A stretch of 64,000 bases of DNA from DATCYX01 sp963714425 (GTDB lineage: Bacteria; Chloroflexota; Anaerolineae; Anaerolineales; UBA4823). Shown in pieces: positions 27,871-36,391 of the stretch; within the stretch, counting starts at the first letter, position 1; every line of letters begins with the position of its first letter. The stretch is from NCBI GenBank assembly GCA_963714425.1, contig CAVQOI010000010.1, positions 186,001 through 250,000 of the forward strand, written 5' to 3'. Below the pieces are notes generated by a model. The model ran no database searches. It was given only the letters and a program-made list of their open reading frames with translations, and was not told where the DNA came from. A program made the position numbers and the translations under genes.

Positions 27871-28770
27871 TTAATTGTAGGCACGGGCGCGATGGCGTGC
27901 CTGTTCGCTGCCCGCCTGTCTGCCGCGGGCATCGCGGTGACAATGCTGGGGGGCTGGCGCGAGGGCTTGTACGCGCTGCGCCAGCGCGGCGTGATTGTGG
28001 TTGACGCTGAGGATGGTGAGCTGGCTTACCCCGTGAGCGTTGCCGAAGACCCGGCTGAAGTCACCGGATCGGGGAACGCCCTGGTGCTGGTTAAATCCTG
28101 GCAAACCGAGCGCGCTGCCGCCCAGCTGGTAACCTGCCTGGCTTCGGACGGCGTAGCGCTGACCCTGCAGAACGGGATGGGCAACCGCGAGAAGCTTGCA
28201 AAGGCACTGGGAGCGCGGCGCGTCGCCCTTGGGGTGACCACCATCGGCGCTAATCTGATGGGCGCAGGGAGGGTGCGCCTCGCAGGGGAGGGGGTAATTT
28301 CGCTCAGCGTGCACTCCCGCCTGGCTCCCCTGGGAGAGATGCTGCGCAAAGCGGGTTTTGTGGTGGAGGCGGCACCTGATCCGGATTCGCTGCTGTGGGG
28401 TAAGCTGGTGATCAACGCGGCCATCAACCCGCTCACCGCCTTGCTCGGTGTGCCGAATGGCGCCTTGCTGGAACGCCCTACGGCGCGCGCTTTGATGGTG
28501 GCGGTAGCGCGCGAGGCGGCAGCCGTGGCGGTAGCACAAGGGCTGCACCTGCCCTACCCCGACCCGGTGATGGCGGTGGAGACCATCGCCAGGCGCACCG
28601 CCGCCAACCGCTCGTCGATGCTGCAAGACATCCAGCGCGGCGCCCCGACCGAGATCGACGCCATCTGCGGGGCGATCGTCACCGCCGGCGAGGGGACCGG
28701 CGTGCCCACCCCGGTGAACCGCACCCTGTGGCAGCTGGTCAAGGCGCTGGAAGTGTGGGAGAAAGGATGA
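27853..28770 (+). CDS. panE: 2-dehydropantoate 2-reductase
   Basis: It reduces ketopantoate to pantoate with NADPH, second in the pathway. The glycine-rich loop is IVGTGAMACLFAARL (GxGxxA), followed by LVKSWQTE, LQNGMGN, a catalytic Lys in LLWGKLVINAAINPLTAL, and the C-terminal ScDIqrG-like SMLQDIQRGAPTEIDAI. The length of 305 residues is normal. Translation starts at GTG 27853 with GAGGGG upstream. Both start and ribosome site are part of a 7-base-period array, so the first residues (MSDEGLL) are array-encoded and not family-conserved. Confidence 0.93.
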   Translation: MSDEGLLIVGTGAMACLFAARLSAAGIAVTMLGGWREGLYALRQRGVIVVDAEDGELAYPVSVAEDPAEVTGSGNALVLVKSWQTERAAAQLVTCLASDGVALTLQNGMGNREKLAKALGARRVALGVTTIGANLMGAGRVRLAGEGVISLSVHSRLAPLGEMLRKAGFVVEAAPDPDSLLWGKLVINAAINPLTALLGVPNGALLERPTARALMVAVAREAAAVAVAQGLHLPYPDPVMAVETIARRTAANRSSMLQDIQRGAPTEIDAICGAIVTAGEGTGVPTPVNRTLWQLVKALEVWEKG

Positions 28771-28833
28771 CAGCTTTTAGGATGGGGTGGATGTCAGAAA
28801 AATCTCGCTCACCGTCTTGCACTTAGCAATAAT

Positions 28834-29670
28834 ATGCATACAGTAACGTCTCTTCTCGATTTACGATTAGCACGCAGCGTTCAGCCTGCCCCGCTCGGCC
28901 TGGTACCCACCATGGGTTTCCTGCACGAAGGGCACCTCTCCCTGGTGCGCAGCGCCCGAGGCGATTGCGCCAGCGTGGCGGTGAGCATCTTCGTCAACCC
29001 AACCCAGTTCGGACCGAACGAAGACCTGGCGGCGTACCCGCGGGATTTAGACCGCGACCTGCGTCTGCTAGAAGCAGAGGGCGTGGACCTGGTGTGGACG
29101 CCCACACCGGAGATGATGTACCCACCCGGCTTCCAGACCTGGGTCAGCGTTGAGGCGGTGACCCAACCGCTGGAAGGCGCCATGCGCCCAGGGCACTTCC
29201 GCGGTGTGGCGACGGTGGTGGCCAAGCTGTTCAATGCCGTGCAGCCGCAGCGAGCTTACTTCGGGCAGAAGGACGCCCAGCAGGCTGCAGTGATCCGGCG
29301 CATGAGCCGCGATCTGGATTTCAACCTGGAGGTGGTGGTATGCCCGACCGTGCGCGAGCCGGACGGGCTGGCGCTATCCAGCCGAAACGTTTACCTGAAC
29401 CCCGCGGAGCGCGCAGCCGCTACCGTGCTCTCGCGGTCCCTGCTCGCCGCCCGGGATGCTTTTGCGGCGGGCGAGGGCGATGCGCAACGCCTACGCGATC
29501 AGATGGCGAGGATGATCGATGCTGAGCCGCTGGCGACTCGGCAGTACGTCTCCTGCGCCGACCCGGACACATTGGAAGAGATCAACGGACCTGTCAAGAA
29601 GGCTTTGCTTTCAATGGCAGTCTATTTTGGAAAAACGCGTTTGATTGATAATGTTGTGATAGGTGAATAG
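28834..29670 (+). CDS. panC: Pantothenate synthetase
   Basis: It joins pantoate and beta-alanine with ATP, giving pantothenate. The ATP motifs are MGFLHEGHLSLV (HIGH-like) and LALSSRNVYL (KMSKS-like), with FVNPTQFGPNEDL and YFGQKDAQQ in between, as in all PanC proteins. Its 278 residues match the family. The last residues and stop lie in the next 7-base-period array. No panD is present here, so beta-alanine must come from elsewhere. Confidence 0.95.
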   Translation: MHTVTSLLDLRLARSVQPAPLGLVPTMGFLHEGHLSLVRSARGDCASVAVSIFVNPTQFGPNEDLAAYPRDLDRDLRLLEAEGVDLVWTPTPEMMYPPGFQTWVSVEAVTQPLEGAMRPGHFRGVATVVAKLFNAVQPQRAYFGQKDAQQAAVIRRMSRDLDFNLEVVVCPTVREPDGLALSSRNVYLNPAERAAATVLSRSLLAARDAFAAGEGDAQRLRDQMARMIDAEPLATRQYVSCADPDTLEEINGPVKKALLSMAVYFGKTRLIDNVVIGE

Positions 29671-29751
29671 AGAATAGTGAGGGGTAGACAGCGGTCGATC
29701 ATAAGCGAATCACTGCTCACTCCTCACCGATCACTCCTCACGCTTCACGAC
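29656..29751. repeat. Inverted pair of 7-base-period arrays between panC and coaX
   Basis: The left block has five heptamers: GTGATAG, GTGAATA, GAGAATA, GTGAGGG, GTAGACA (29656-29690). The right block has six that all begin TCAC: TCACTGC, TCACTCC, TCACCGA, TCACTCC, TCACGCT, TCACGAC (29710-29751). GTGA and TCAC are reverse complements, so the two blocks can fold on each other. The left block contains the panC stop codon. Confidence 0.8.
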
Positions 29752-29782
29752 TCTCAAACCTGCATTCACTACCGAGGGCACT

Positions 29783-30556
29783 ATGCTACTGACCATTGAC
29801 ATTGGCAATACCAACATCACCCTGGGATTGTACGAAGGCGAGGTGCTCGGGCCGCGCTGGCGGCTGGCGACCAACCACGAGCGCATGCCCGATGAGTACG
29901 GCGTGCAGCTCCTGGGATTGCTGGCTCACGCCGGACTCACCGCCCAGCAAATTACGGGCATATGCCTGGCCTCGGTCGTGCCGCCGCTCACCGGTCGCAT
30001 GGTGGAGGCCTGCCAGCGCTATGCCGGGATGGAACCGCTGGTGCTGGACGCGGGGGTCAAGACCGGCGTGCGCATCCGCTACGAAGACCCGCGCGCCGTG
30101 GGGGCTGATCGTATTGCCGATGCGGCGGCAGTGCAGCGCCTGTATGGCGGCCCTGCCTGCGTGGTGGATTTCGGCACCGCCACCACCTTCGATGCTATCA
30201 GTCCCGAGGGCGACTACCTGGGCGGAGCCATCGCTCCTGGCATTGGCATCGCCGCCGACGCGCTGGTCATGCGCACCGCCAAGCTGCCAAGGGTTGACCT
30301 GCAGCGCCCGCCGACAGCCATCGGGCGCAACACGCCGCATGCCATGCAGTCTGGCTTGTTGTTTGGCTACGTCGGGCTGGTGGAAGGCATGGTCCAGCGC
30401 TTCCGCCTTGAATTGGGCGAGAAGATGAAGGTCATCGCCACCGGCGGACTGGCGGAGGTGGTCGCCCGCGAGACGGACGTGCTCGAGATCATCGCCCCCT
30501 GGCTGACCCTGGACGGGCTGCGCTTCATCTGGGAGCTGAATCAATTGAAATCATGA
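29783..30556 (+). CDS. coaX: Type III pantothenate kinase
   Basis: It phosphorylates pantothenate, the first committed CoA step. It has the ASKHA phosphate loop TIDIGNTNITLGLYEG, then GADRIADAAA, VVDFGTATTFDAI, GGAIAPGIGI and ATGGLAEV, the five standard CoaX motifs. The length of 257 residues is typical. With panB, panE and panC directly upstream this forms a pantothenate-to-phosphopantothenate cluster. A composite palindromic element follows its stop. Confidence 0.95.
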   Translation: MLLTIDIGNTNITLGLYEGEVLGPRWRLATNHERMPDEYGVQLLGLLAHAGLTAQQITGICLASVVPPLTGRMVEACQRYAGMEPLVLDAGVKTGVRIRYEDPRAVGADRIADAAAVQRLYGGPACVVDFGTATTFDAISPEGDYLGGAIAPGIGIAADALVMRTAKLPRVDLQRPPTAIGRNTPHAMQSGLLFGYVGLVEGMVQRFRLELGEKMKVIATGGLAEVVARETDVLEIIAPWLTLDGLRFIWELNQLKS

Positions 30557-30583
30557 AGATTTCCAATGATTCACAATAATGTT

Positions 30584-30673
30584 TTCCCCATCCCCCTGAC
30601 CCCTCTTCCCCAAGGAAGGGGGAATATTTTATGGGGTTCAGCGGGCCGCAAAGCCGCCCGCTGAACCCCATAA
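30584..30673. repeat. Composite palindromic element, copy 2
   Basis: A C-run/G-run module (30584-30622) is followed by an AT-rich spacer and a hairpin with 18-bp exact arms (30629-30646 and 30656-30673), inner mismatch and two more pairs. It has the same orientation as copy 1 and lies between coaX and the methyltransferase gene. Confidence 0.85.
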
Positions 30674-30752
30674 TTAATTTACTGGGAGGATTGAGATATC
30701 CGAAGGTAGCCACTTCCTCGATATTCAAACCCAGACCGGCTGGGGGCGGGTA

Positions 30753-31310
30753 TTGGAGCATTTTGCCGAATGGTGCCGCCCGCTATCAGGCTGGCTGTGT
30801 ATGGACGTAGGCTGCGGTCCTGGGCTGCTGCCAGCTCTGTTCGCTCAGTACGGCTGTCATGCCTTTGGCGTAGACTTGGATCTTGAAATGCTGCACCCTA
30901 ATGGGCTGCACCCGCATTGCGCACAGGCCGAGGCCACCCGGCTGCCCTTTGGTGAGGCGAGCTTCCAACTGGTGACTGCCAGCAACTTGCTTTTCCTGCT
31001 GCCAGATGCGCAGGCTGCCTTGAAGGAGATGCGTCGCTTGCTGCGCCCGGATGGCTGGCTGTGCCTGATCAACCCGTCTGAGCGCATGAGCCTGAGGGCG
31101 GCAGAGGCGCTGGCAGATGCGCGCGGCCTGGAAGGGCTGAGTCGCCGATCGCTGCTCAATTGGGCGCGGACCGCCGAGTCCAACCAGCGCTGGTCGGAGG
31201 CCGAGATGGGGGAGCTGTTCTCCGCTGCCGGGCTGGAGCTGGTCGAATCGGCCCTGCGCATGGGCCCAGGGCTGGCGCGCTTTGTACGGGGGAGAATTAG
31301 AAAAGGTTAG
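30753..31310 (+). CDS. SAM-dependent methyltransferase, class I
   Basis: The protein has the SAM motif I MDVGCGPGLLPALF, an acidic end of strand two (GVDLDLEML), ASNLLFLLPD (motif IV region) and LLRPDGWLCLI (motif V/VI), typical of methyltransferase type 11/25 folds. The substrate is unknown. The TTG at 30753 is the nearest allowed start, but the frame stays open 5' to about 30690 and reads a plausible protein (EGSHFLDIQTQTGWGRVL), with GGGAGG at 30684-30689. No ATG, GTG or TTG is in frame there. The true start is uncertain and the adjacent palindromic element may have displaced it. Confidence 0.75.
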   Translation: MEHFAEWCRPLSGWLCMDVGCGPGLLPALFAQYGCHAFGVDLDLEMLHPNGLHPHCAQAEATRLPFGEASFQLVTASNLLFLLPDAQAALKEMRRLLRPDGWLCLINPSERMSLRAAEALADARGLEGLSRRSLLNWARTAESNQRWSEAEMGELFSAAGLELVESALRMGPGLARFVRGRIRKG

Positions 31311-31318
31311 ATCGCAGC

Positions 31319-31366
31319 TTGACAAAATGGCCTCGTGGAACTAAAATGGTTCCAAATTGGAACCAT
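31319..31366 (+). promoter_or_regulatory. Promoter and palindromic operator of the toxin-antitoxin pair
   Basis: TTGACA (31319-31324), a 17-base spacer and TAAAAT (31342-31347) form a near-consensus promoter. A perfect 21-base palindrome, arms ATGGTTCCAA and TTGGAACCAT around one A (31346-31366), overlaps the -10 end and the expected start site. This is the usual place for autorepression by the antitoxin or the complex. Confidence 0.85.
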
Positions 31367-31382
31367 GCAAGGTGATGATATC

Positions 31383-31625
31383 ATGCCCGCAATCACATTA
31401 AAGAATATCCCTCCCGAGTTATATGAGCGTTTGAAGCAGTCTGCCAAAGCGAACCGGAGAAGCATAAATAGTGAAATCCTGGTTTGCATCGAGCAGGCAA
31501 TCGGCACACCGCGGTTGGAGCCGCGTGAAATTGTTCCTCAAGCCAGGAAGCTACGAGATTTGACCGCCGGCTACAAGATCACGGACGTGGAGTTTACGCG
31601 AGCAAAATCTGAGGGCAGGTCATGA
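31383..31625 (+). CDS. Antitoxin of VapBC/FitAB type (ribbon-helix-helix)
   Basis: This 80-residue antitoxin starts MPAITLKNIPPELYERLKQSA, followed by ANRRSINSEIL, a ribbon-helix-helix DNA-binding domain of the Arc/FitA type, and then a toxin-binding tail. It should neutralise the PIN-domain toxin and repress the shared promoter through the palindrome at 31346-31366. The ATG at 31383 has AAGGTGATG upstream. The frame is open over the operator but those codons are unlikely to be translated. It overlaps the toxin gene by 4 bases. Confidence 0.9.
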   Translation: MPAITLKNIPPELYERLKQSAKANRRSINSEILVCIEQAIGTPRLEPREIVPQARKLRDLTAGYKITDVEFTRAKSEGRS

Positions 31626-32032
31626 TCGTCGTTGATACGAACGTGATCGGCTATTTGTATTTATCCAGCGAAAAGTCGGAGTTGGTTGAAAAAACCTTGC
31701 TGCAGGATGCCGGGTGGGCGGCTCCAATATTGTGGCGCAGCGAGTTACGCAACGTCCTGGCGATGTACATTCGCAACCAGCGCATTTCTCTAGGCGACGC
31801 TACGCAAATCATGAATGCAGCCCTATCCCTGATGCGTGATGGCGAGTATGAAGTCAATTCTGGTCAGGTGCTGAGCCTAGCCTCTGGTAGCCAATGTTCA
31901 GCTTTCGATTGTGAGTTTGTCGCTCTTGCACAGGCTTTGGGCGTACGCTTAGTTACCGTTGATAAACAAATTCTGAACGTGTTTCCTTTGCTGGCAATTT
32001 CACCGGATGATTTTATAGAAAATGAAACATGA
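31622..32032 (+). CDS. vapC: PIN-domain toxin, VapC family ribonuclease
   Basis: This is a 136-residue PIN ribonuclease. The acidic active site is seen as MIVVDTNVIGYL (Asp 5), RSELRNVL (Glu), SAFDCEFVALAQ (Asp/Glu) and LVTVDKQILN (last Asp). VapC toxins cut tRNA or rRNA when freed from the antitoxin. The start ATGA overlaps the antitoxin stop, and its own stop overlaps tsaC, so the whole TA-tsaC block may be co-transcribed. Confidence 0.9.
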   Translation: MIVVDTNVIGYLYLSSEKSELVEKTLLQDAGWAAPILWRSELRNVLAMYIRNQRISLGDATQIMNAALSLMRDGEYEVNSGQVLSLASGSQCSAFDCEFVALAQALGVRLVTVDKQILNVFPLLAISPDDFIENET

Positions 32033-32649
32033 TCAGTACTGATCTTCTGCAAGCCAGTAACCCAGCTGCCCTGAGACGCGCCGTCGAACTGCTGCAACAG
32101 GGCGAGCTGGTGGCTTTCCCCACAGATACGGTGTACGGCGTGGGCGCCCTGGTGAGCGATGCAGGCGCCGTCGCCCGCCTTTACGTGATCAAAGATCGCT
32201 CAGGCGAGAAAGCGATCCCCATCCTGTTGAGCGACCCTGCACAGCTTAATGCAGTCGCGCAGGACGTGAGCGAGCTGGCGCTGCGCCTTGCGGGGCGTTT
32301 CTGGCCTGGCCCGCTTACCCTGGTGCTGCCCAAGCAGCTCGGATTGCCGGAGGAGATCTCATCCCAGCCGACAATCGGCGTGCGCATGCCAGCCCACCCA
32401 GATGCATTGGAGCTCATGCGCCAGACCGGCCCGCTGGCGGTCACTTCTGCCAATCTCTCGGGGGGTAGCAACAGCGTCACAGCCCAGCAGGTCATGCAGC
32501 AGCTCGGAGGGCGCATCCCACTCATCCTGGACGGTGGGAAAACCCCCGGCGGCAGCCCCTCCACCGTGGTGGATTGCACTGGAGCGGTGCCGCGCATCCT
32601 GCGGCAAGGCCCTGTAAGCCTGGAAGAGATCCTGTCCGCAATTGCCTGA
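32029..32649 (+). CDS. tsaC: L-threonylcarbamoyladenylate synthase
   Basis: It makes threonylcarbamoyl-AMP from threonine, bicarbonate and ATP for the t6A37 modification of tRNA. The YrdC/Sua5 core is clear: LVAFPTDTVYGVGAL, KDRSGEKAIPILLSD, FWPGPLTLVLP, VGVRMPAHP-like IGVRMPAHP, and TSANLSGG. Its 206 residues represent the short form without the Sua5 C-terminal domain. It overlaps vapC by ATGA. Coupling a toxin that may attack tRNA with a tRNA-modifying enzyme is notable but may be chance. Confidence 0.93.
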   Translation: MISTDLLQASNPAALRRAVELLQQGELVAFPTDTVYGVGALVSDAGAVARLYVIKDRSGEKAIPILLSDPAQLNAVAQDVSELALRLAGRFWPGPLTLVLPKQLGLPEEISSQPTIGVRMPAHPDALELMRQTGPLAVTSANLSGGSNSVTAQQVMQQLGGRIPLILDGGKTPGGSPSTVVDCTGAVPRILRQGPVSLEEILSAIA

Positions 32650-32745
32650 AAGACCCTGGAAATCTCTCCCCACACTCAACCCTGGCATAGATTGTCTTCT
32701 AACCTAACTATTATCTTCCCTTCATGCCCCCTTTAGCTCTATGTA

Positions 32746-32822
32746 TATAATTGTAATTGCATTCTCCTCAATCAAAACTGCGCTTTGGAACAAGATGCCA
32801 GGTCTTCTCCGGAGCGCAGTTT
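32746..32822. other. Promoter-like box and 10-bp inverted repeat between convergent genes
   Basis: TATAAT at 32746-32751 is followed by arms AAACTGCGCT (32775-32784) and AGCGCAGTTT (32813-32822) with a 28-base loop. It could be the end of the tsaC or kinase transcripts, or a short RNA running toward the kinase gene. There is no strong -35. Confidence 0.35.
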
Positions 32823-32839
32823 GAGTTTAATCACCGGGC

Positions 32840-35116
32840 TTATTCTTGAACCTCAGCTATCCGCCGCGGCCGGGTCTTCTCCGGTTGGTGCAGCGGCAGG
32901 AATACATGGAACTGGCTGCCCGGGCAGCGCACTTCGTCGTGACCAGGGCTGTCTACCCAGATCTTGCCGAAATGGGCATCCACGACGCCTTTAGCAATTG
33001 CTAACCCCAGCCCGGGTCCGGCGCCTTTGAATTTCGTCCTGCCGCTTGAGTGCAAGGCCAACTCCCCTGTCTGGTAAAACTTGGTGAAGATCACTTCTTG
33101 CATGCTTGGGGCGATGCCGATGCCGGTATCGCTGACCACCAGCTCCACGCCACTTTCGATCACATCCCGTTGTGTGGGGGTTATGCTGCGCCCGCTGACC
33201 GTGATATGACCTCCGTCTGGAGTGTATTTGATTGCGTTAGCGATCAAATGGGAGAAGACCTTGCGGATCAACTCTCGATCGCCCTGGATGGGTGGCAAGG
33301 TCTCCAATTCCCGCAGTTCCAAGGTTTGGTTGCGTTCCATCAGCACGGGTTTTAGCTCTTCGCTGATGCCGCTGATCAGCTCCTCTAACAAAACTAGCTG
33401 CATGTCCAACGGGAGCTCGCGCATGTCGATGCGGGCCATATCCAGCATGCTATCGACGATGGCGTGCAGGCGCTGTGCGGCATTGTGTATGCCAGCCAAC
33501 ATTTTGGCGTAATCAGGGTGGTCTCCCAGTCCGGGTTCATCCAGGAGCAATTGGCTATAACCATTCACCAATGTAAGGGGGGTGCGAAGCTCGTGAGAAG
33601 CCACGCTGATGAACTCTGATTTCGTGCGGTCCAGCCGCTCAAGCGTGCGGTTCGCCTGATCCAGAGCTGAGATTGCACGGCGAAACTCGTTGTTCAGGCG
33701 CATCAAGCTTTCCACGAGCCGGGCATTCTCGAGGGCGACCGCGGTTTGATCTGCCAGCGTGGTTAGCAGGAACTGGTCGTCGTCCCAAAAAGGCTCCCCG
33801 GAATTTTTCGGGCCAAGCGCCAGCAGGCCAATCCACTCATCTTTGGAGTGGATTGGGACGAACAGCTCCATCTCCAGAGCAGCGATCGTTTCGCGTTCCT
33901 CCAGAAGGAGGCTATCGAAACGCGGGGCTTCCAGAATTTCCCCGTGGGTGAGCGGCGACCTACCATAGCGCCAGTGCTCCACAAGCGGGCTCTTTTCTTC
34001 CAGGATGATTCTGCGCTGTGGTTGGTCCTGGATGTCTGTCACGGGCTGAAGCTGGTAGATGGAATTGGCTTCCATATCTTTATCCATGGTCACGGTAAAC
34101 AACCATCCATGGCGGATGTCGAGCGCCTCACCGATCAGCTCGATCACGACCCTGCCGAGCCGCTGAATATCGAGGATATTGCTGATGATCTGGCTGTAGC
34201 GGCTGAGCACGCGCCGCGGGTCGTGGCTTACACCGGCAATCAAGCGGTCGAGCCAGCGCAGGAATTGTGACAGGAGCGGGCTGAAGATTACCGCCAGGAG
34301 TACCGCCAGCAAGCCAGTCACCAGCCAGGGGTTGTAAGCGGTGGTCGCCTGGAAAGCAGCGCGGGCAGTCATCAGTGCGCCCAGATAAAACAAGAGCGCC
34401 AGACCAGTGGTGATCAAATAGCTCAGGCTGCGCAGGATAGCCCGGCGCAAAGATGGCAATCTGGTGTTGAAGCTGGCGTAGACAGCCAGGAGCACGCCCA
34501 GGGTACGAAGAATGCCACCTGCCGTCCAATACGCCGCCAGGAAAAGCACCTCACCGGCAAAGAGGGTCAGGATCACCGCTGCCAGGTAACGGTTGCGATT
34601 GCGCTGTAAGGGCGGCTGGATGCGCCGGTAGGCTTGCAAGGTGGTCGCAACAGCCAGTCCCATAAACAGGCACCATCCCAGGGCGAGGGCGGTGATCACG
34701 AAACCGTTGCGCAGGACCATCCACCCCCCACCTGTCCACAGGATCGGGCCTGCGACCGCCAGATTGCTGTCCAACAACAATAGAGCCCCAATCCACGCCA
34801 AACCAAGCAATCCCCAATCCCAGAAGGTACGCCTGGCGTGCAGGTAGGCAAAGGTGAATCCCAGGAAAACAACTGCCAGCAGCATCAACCCGTACAGCGG
34901 AAGCCTGGCAGTAAATTCGTATAACAGCCCCGGCAGCCAGTTTTGGCTCCAAGCGAGCTGCGCCAGCGTCCACAGGGCAGAGAGCAGGGTGTACAAAGCC
35001 AGAACCCTGGCAAGGAGGGGGTTCGCTGCCTGCCTGAATAGAGCGATTAAGGTGATGACCAGGTAGATCGCAGCTTGAACGACGGCGATGAGCTCAACTG
35101 GGTTGAGAGCTGGCAT
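32840..35116 (-). CDS. Sensor histidine kinase with membrane input domain and GAF
   Basis: This is a 758-residue histidine kinase. About eight hydrophobic segments occupy residues 5-285, like the 7TM-type input domain of histidine kinases. A GAF-like region follows (about 335-470, with LFVPIHSKDEWIGLLALG and DQTAVALENARL). HisKA has SVASHELRTPLTLVNG with the phosphorylated His near 506. The ATPase has NAIKYTPDGG, DTGIGIAP and GPGLGLAIAKG. No response regulator is nearby, so its partner is elsewhere. It starts 15 bases after the FIST gene, suggesting that FIST supplies the signal. Confidence 0.9.
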   Translation of the reverse strand: MPALNPVELIAVVQAAIYLVITLIALFRQAANPLLARVLALYTLLSALWTLAQLAWSQNWLPGLLYEFTARLPLYGLMLLAVVFLGFTFAYLHARRTFWDWGLLGLAWIGALLLLDSNLAVAGPILWTGGGWMVLRNGFVITALALGWCLFMGLAVATTLQAYRRIQPPLQRNRNRYLAAVILTLFAGEVLFLAAYWTAGGILRTLGVLLAVYASFNTRLPSLRRAILRSLSYLITTGLALLFYLGALMTARAAFQATTAYNPWLVTGLLAVLLAVIFSPLLSQFLRWLDRLIAGVSHDPRRVLSRYSQIISNILDIQRLGRVVIELIGEALDIRHGWLFTVTMDKDMEANSIYQLQPVTDIQDQPQRRIILEEKSPLVEHWRYGRSPLTHGEILEAPRFDSLLLEERETIAALEMELFVPIHSKDEWIGLLALGPKNSGEPFWDDDQFLLTTLADQTAVALENARLVESLMRLNNEFRRAISALDQANRTLERLDRTKSEFISVASHELRTPLTLVNGYSQLLLDEPGLGDHPDYAKMLAGIHNAAQRLHAIVDSMLDMARIDMRELPLDMQLVLLEELISGISEELKPVLMERNQTLELRELETLPPIQGDRELIRKVFSHLIANAIKYTPDGGHITVSGRSITPTQRDVIESGVELVVSDTGIGIAPSMQEVIFTKFYQTGELALHSSGRTKFKGAGPGLGLAIAKGVVDAHFGKIWVDSPGHDEVRCPGSQFHVFLPLHQPEKTRPRRIAEVQE

Positions 35117-35131
35117 TTATTGCAGTTTGTC

Positions 35132-36391
35132 CTATCGATTGGCTGCCGGCCTGAAGATGGCCAGGCTGGCAGTATGGCCGTGGAGAAAGTTCACCCCCCC
35201 GATCGGCCCAATCTCGCCTGCGCAGAAGAAGCCAGCCAGGTGCGCTCCTTCTAGGTTTGCCTGGACAACGGCGATATCCCCATTGGGGTGATCGTACAAG
35301 CGCGTGCCCCGCCCGTTGCATGAGAACAGCAAAGCTCCGCTGGGCGGTGGTCGAAATGCTTGCGGGATGAGCATCATCTCCAGATCTTCTTTGGCAGTCA
35401 GGGCGTCACGCAGGTGGAATTGGATGGTTTCGCCATCCATGATCGAATCGCCAATGGCGATGGCGCCATTATTCTGGTCGATGCCGATCACACCCCGCAG
35501 AAGGAAGTCCCCTCGCCCCAGGCCTTCTTGCCCGCCTTTAATCGAACGCCCGACAAACAGGCCTTTTTGCAGCAACTGGCGATCTTCATCAGGGAGCTGC
35601 GGGATCAAGTCCTGGAGCCAGGCGAGTGGGGGGCGGCCCTCCAGGCTATAGATCACGTTATGGTGGGCTTGCACCACGGTGAACGGTCGCCAGATAGGCC
35701 GACAGCCTTGAGAAACGACCACGTCGACTGCAAGCTCCCCTCCCAGGGAAAGACCCACAGCACCTTCGTGGGTGAGCTGGTCATCAATCCACAAGGCATT
35801 GCCACCAGGTCGCAGCGCACCACTGGCCAAGCCTCCGACGATGGGGACGCCGGGAAAACAGGTATTGAAAGCTTGAAGCACATCGTCCATGGGCGTGGAG
35901 AACGGGTCGCCCAACAAGACAAATAATTGCGGGTCGTCCGGGGCATCCACCACACGGCGGAATTCATCCGGATCAAGGAGCAGCTTGTGCCAGTCTGCCG
36001 GCCCGCGGTTTGTGCGGGCAGACAAGGTTGGAATGGGTAAATCCATTTCGTCCGGGAGCAGCATAAAGGGAGAAACGAGTACACCGGGGAGGCTGGCAAC
36101 GACAAGTGTTACAGCTGGGGCGTCTTCATACTCCTGGTCTTGCCCGATCACGCCCTCCGCGGAGCATCCGAGCATCACCTTGGGTTCGAGCTTTGAGCGC
36201 AGATGCTCGATGATCTGGCGTGCAGGTTGGGCGAAATGCGAGGAGACGAATACAATTGCCATGTCTACCCAGCCTGGCGGTAGATCTTCTCCTTGCTGTT
36301 GGCGCGCTCGAGAATTGATCTGCTCAATGAGCGAGGCGGAGACAGCCTCGCTCTCATGTTCGGTGGAAGAAGCGGAGACAAAGAACATCAT
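35132..36391 (-). CDS. FIST N- and C-domain sensory protein
   Basis: This is a 419-residue cytoplasmic protein built of FIST_N (about residues 30-230, with MLGCSAEGVIG and IVGGLASG) and FIST_C (about 240-395, with FTVVQAHHNVIYSLEGRPP and CNGRGTRLY). FIST domains are thought to bind small molecules such as amino acids and often sit beside kinases or chemoreceptors. The start ATG overlaps the stop of ppgK (ATGATG context), and the kinase gene follows after 15 bases. The ligand cannot be predicted. Confidence 0.9.
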   Translation of the reverse strand: MMFFVSASSTEHESEAVSASLIEQINSRARQQQGEDLPPGWVDMAIVFVSSHFAQPARQIIEHLRSKLEPKVMLGCSAEGVIGQDQEYEDAPAVTLVVASLPGVLVSPFMLLPDEMDLPIPTLSARTNRGPADWHKLLLDPDEFRRVVDAPDDPQLFVLLGDPFSTPMDDVLQAFNTCFPGVPIVGGLASGALRPGGNALWIDDQLTHEGAVGLSLGGELAVDVVVSQGCRPIWRPFTVVQAHHNVIYSLEGRPPLAWLQDLIPQLPDEDRQLLQKGLFVGRSIKGGQEGLGRGDFLLRGVIGIDQNNGAIAIGDSIMDGETIQFHLRDALTAKEDLEMMLIPQAFRPPPSGALLFSCNGRGTRLYDHPNGDIAVVQANLEGAHLAGFFCAGEIGPIGGVNFLHGHTASLAIFRPAANR

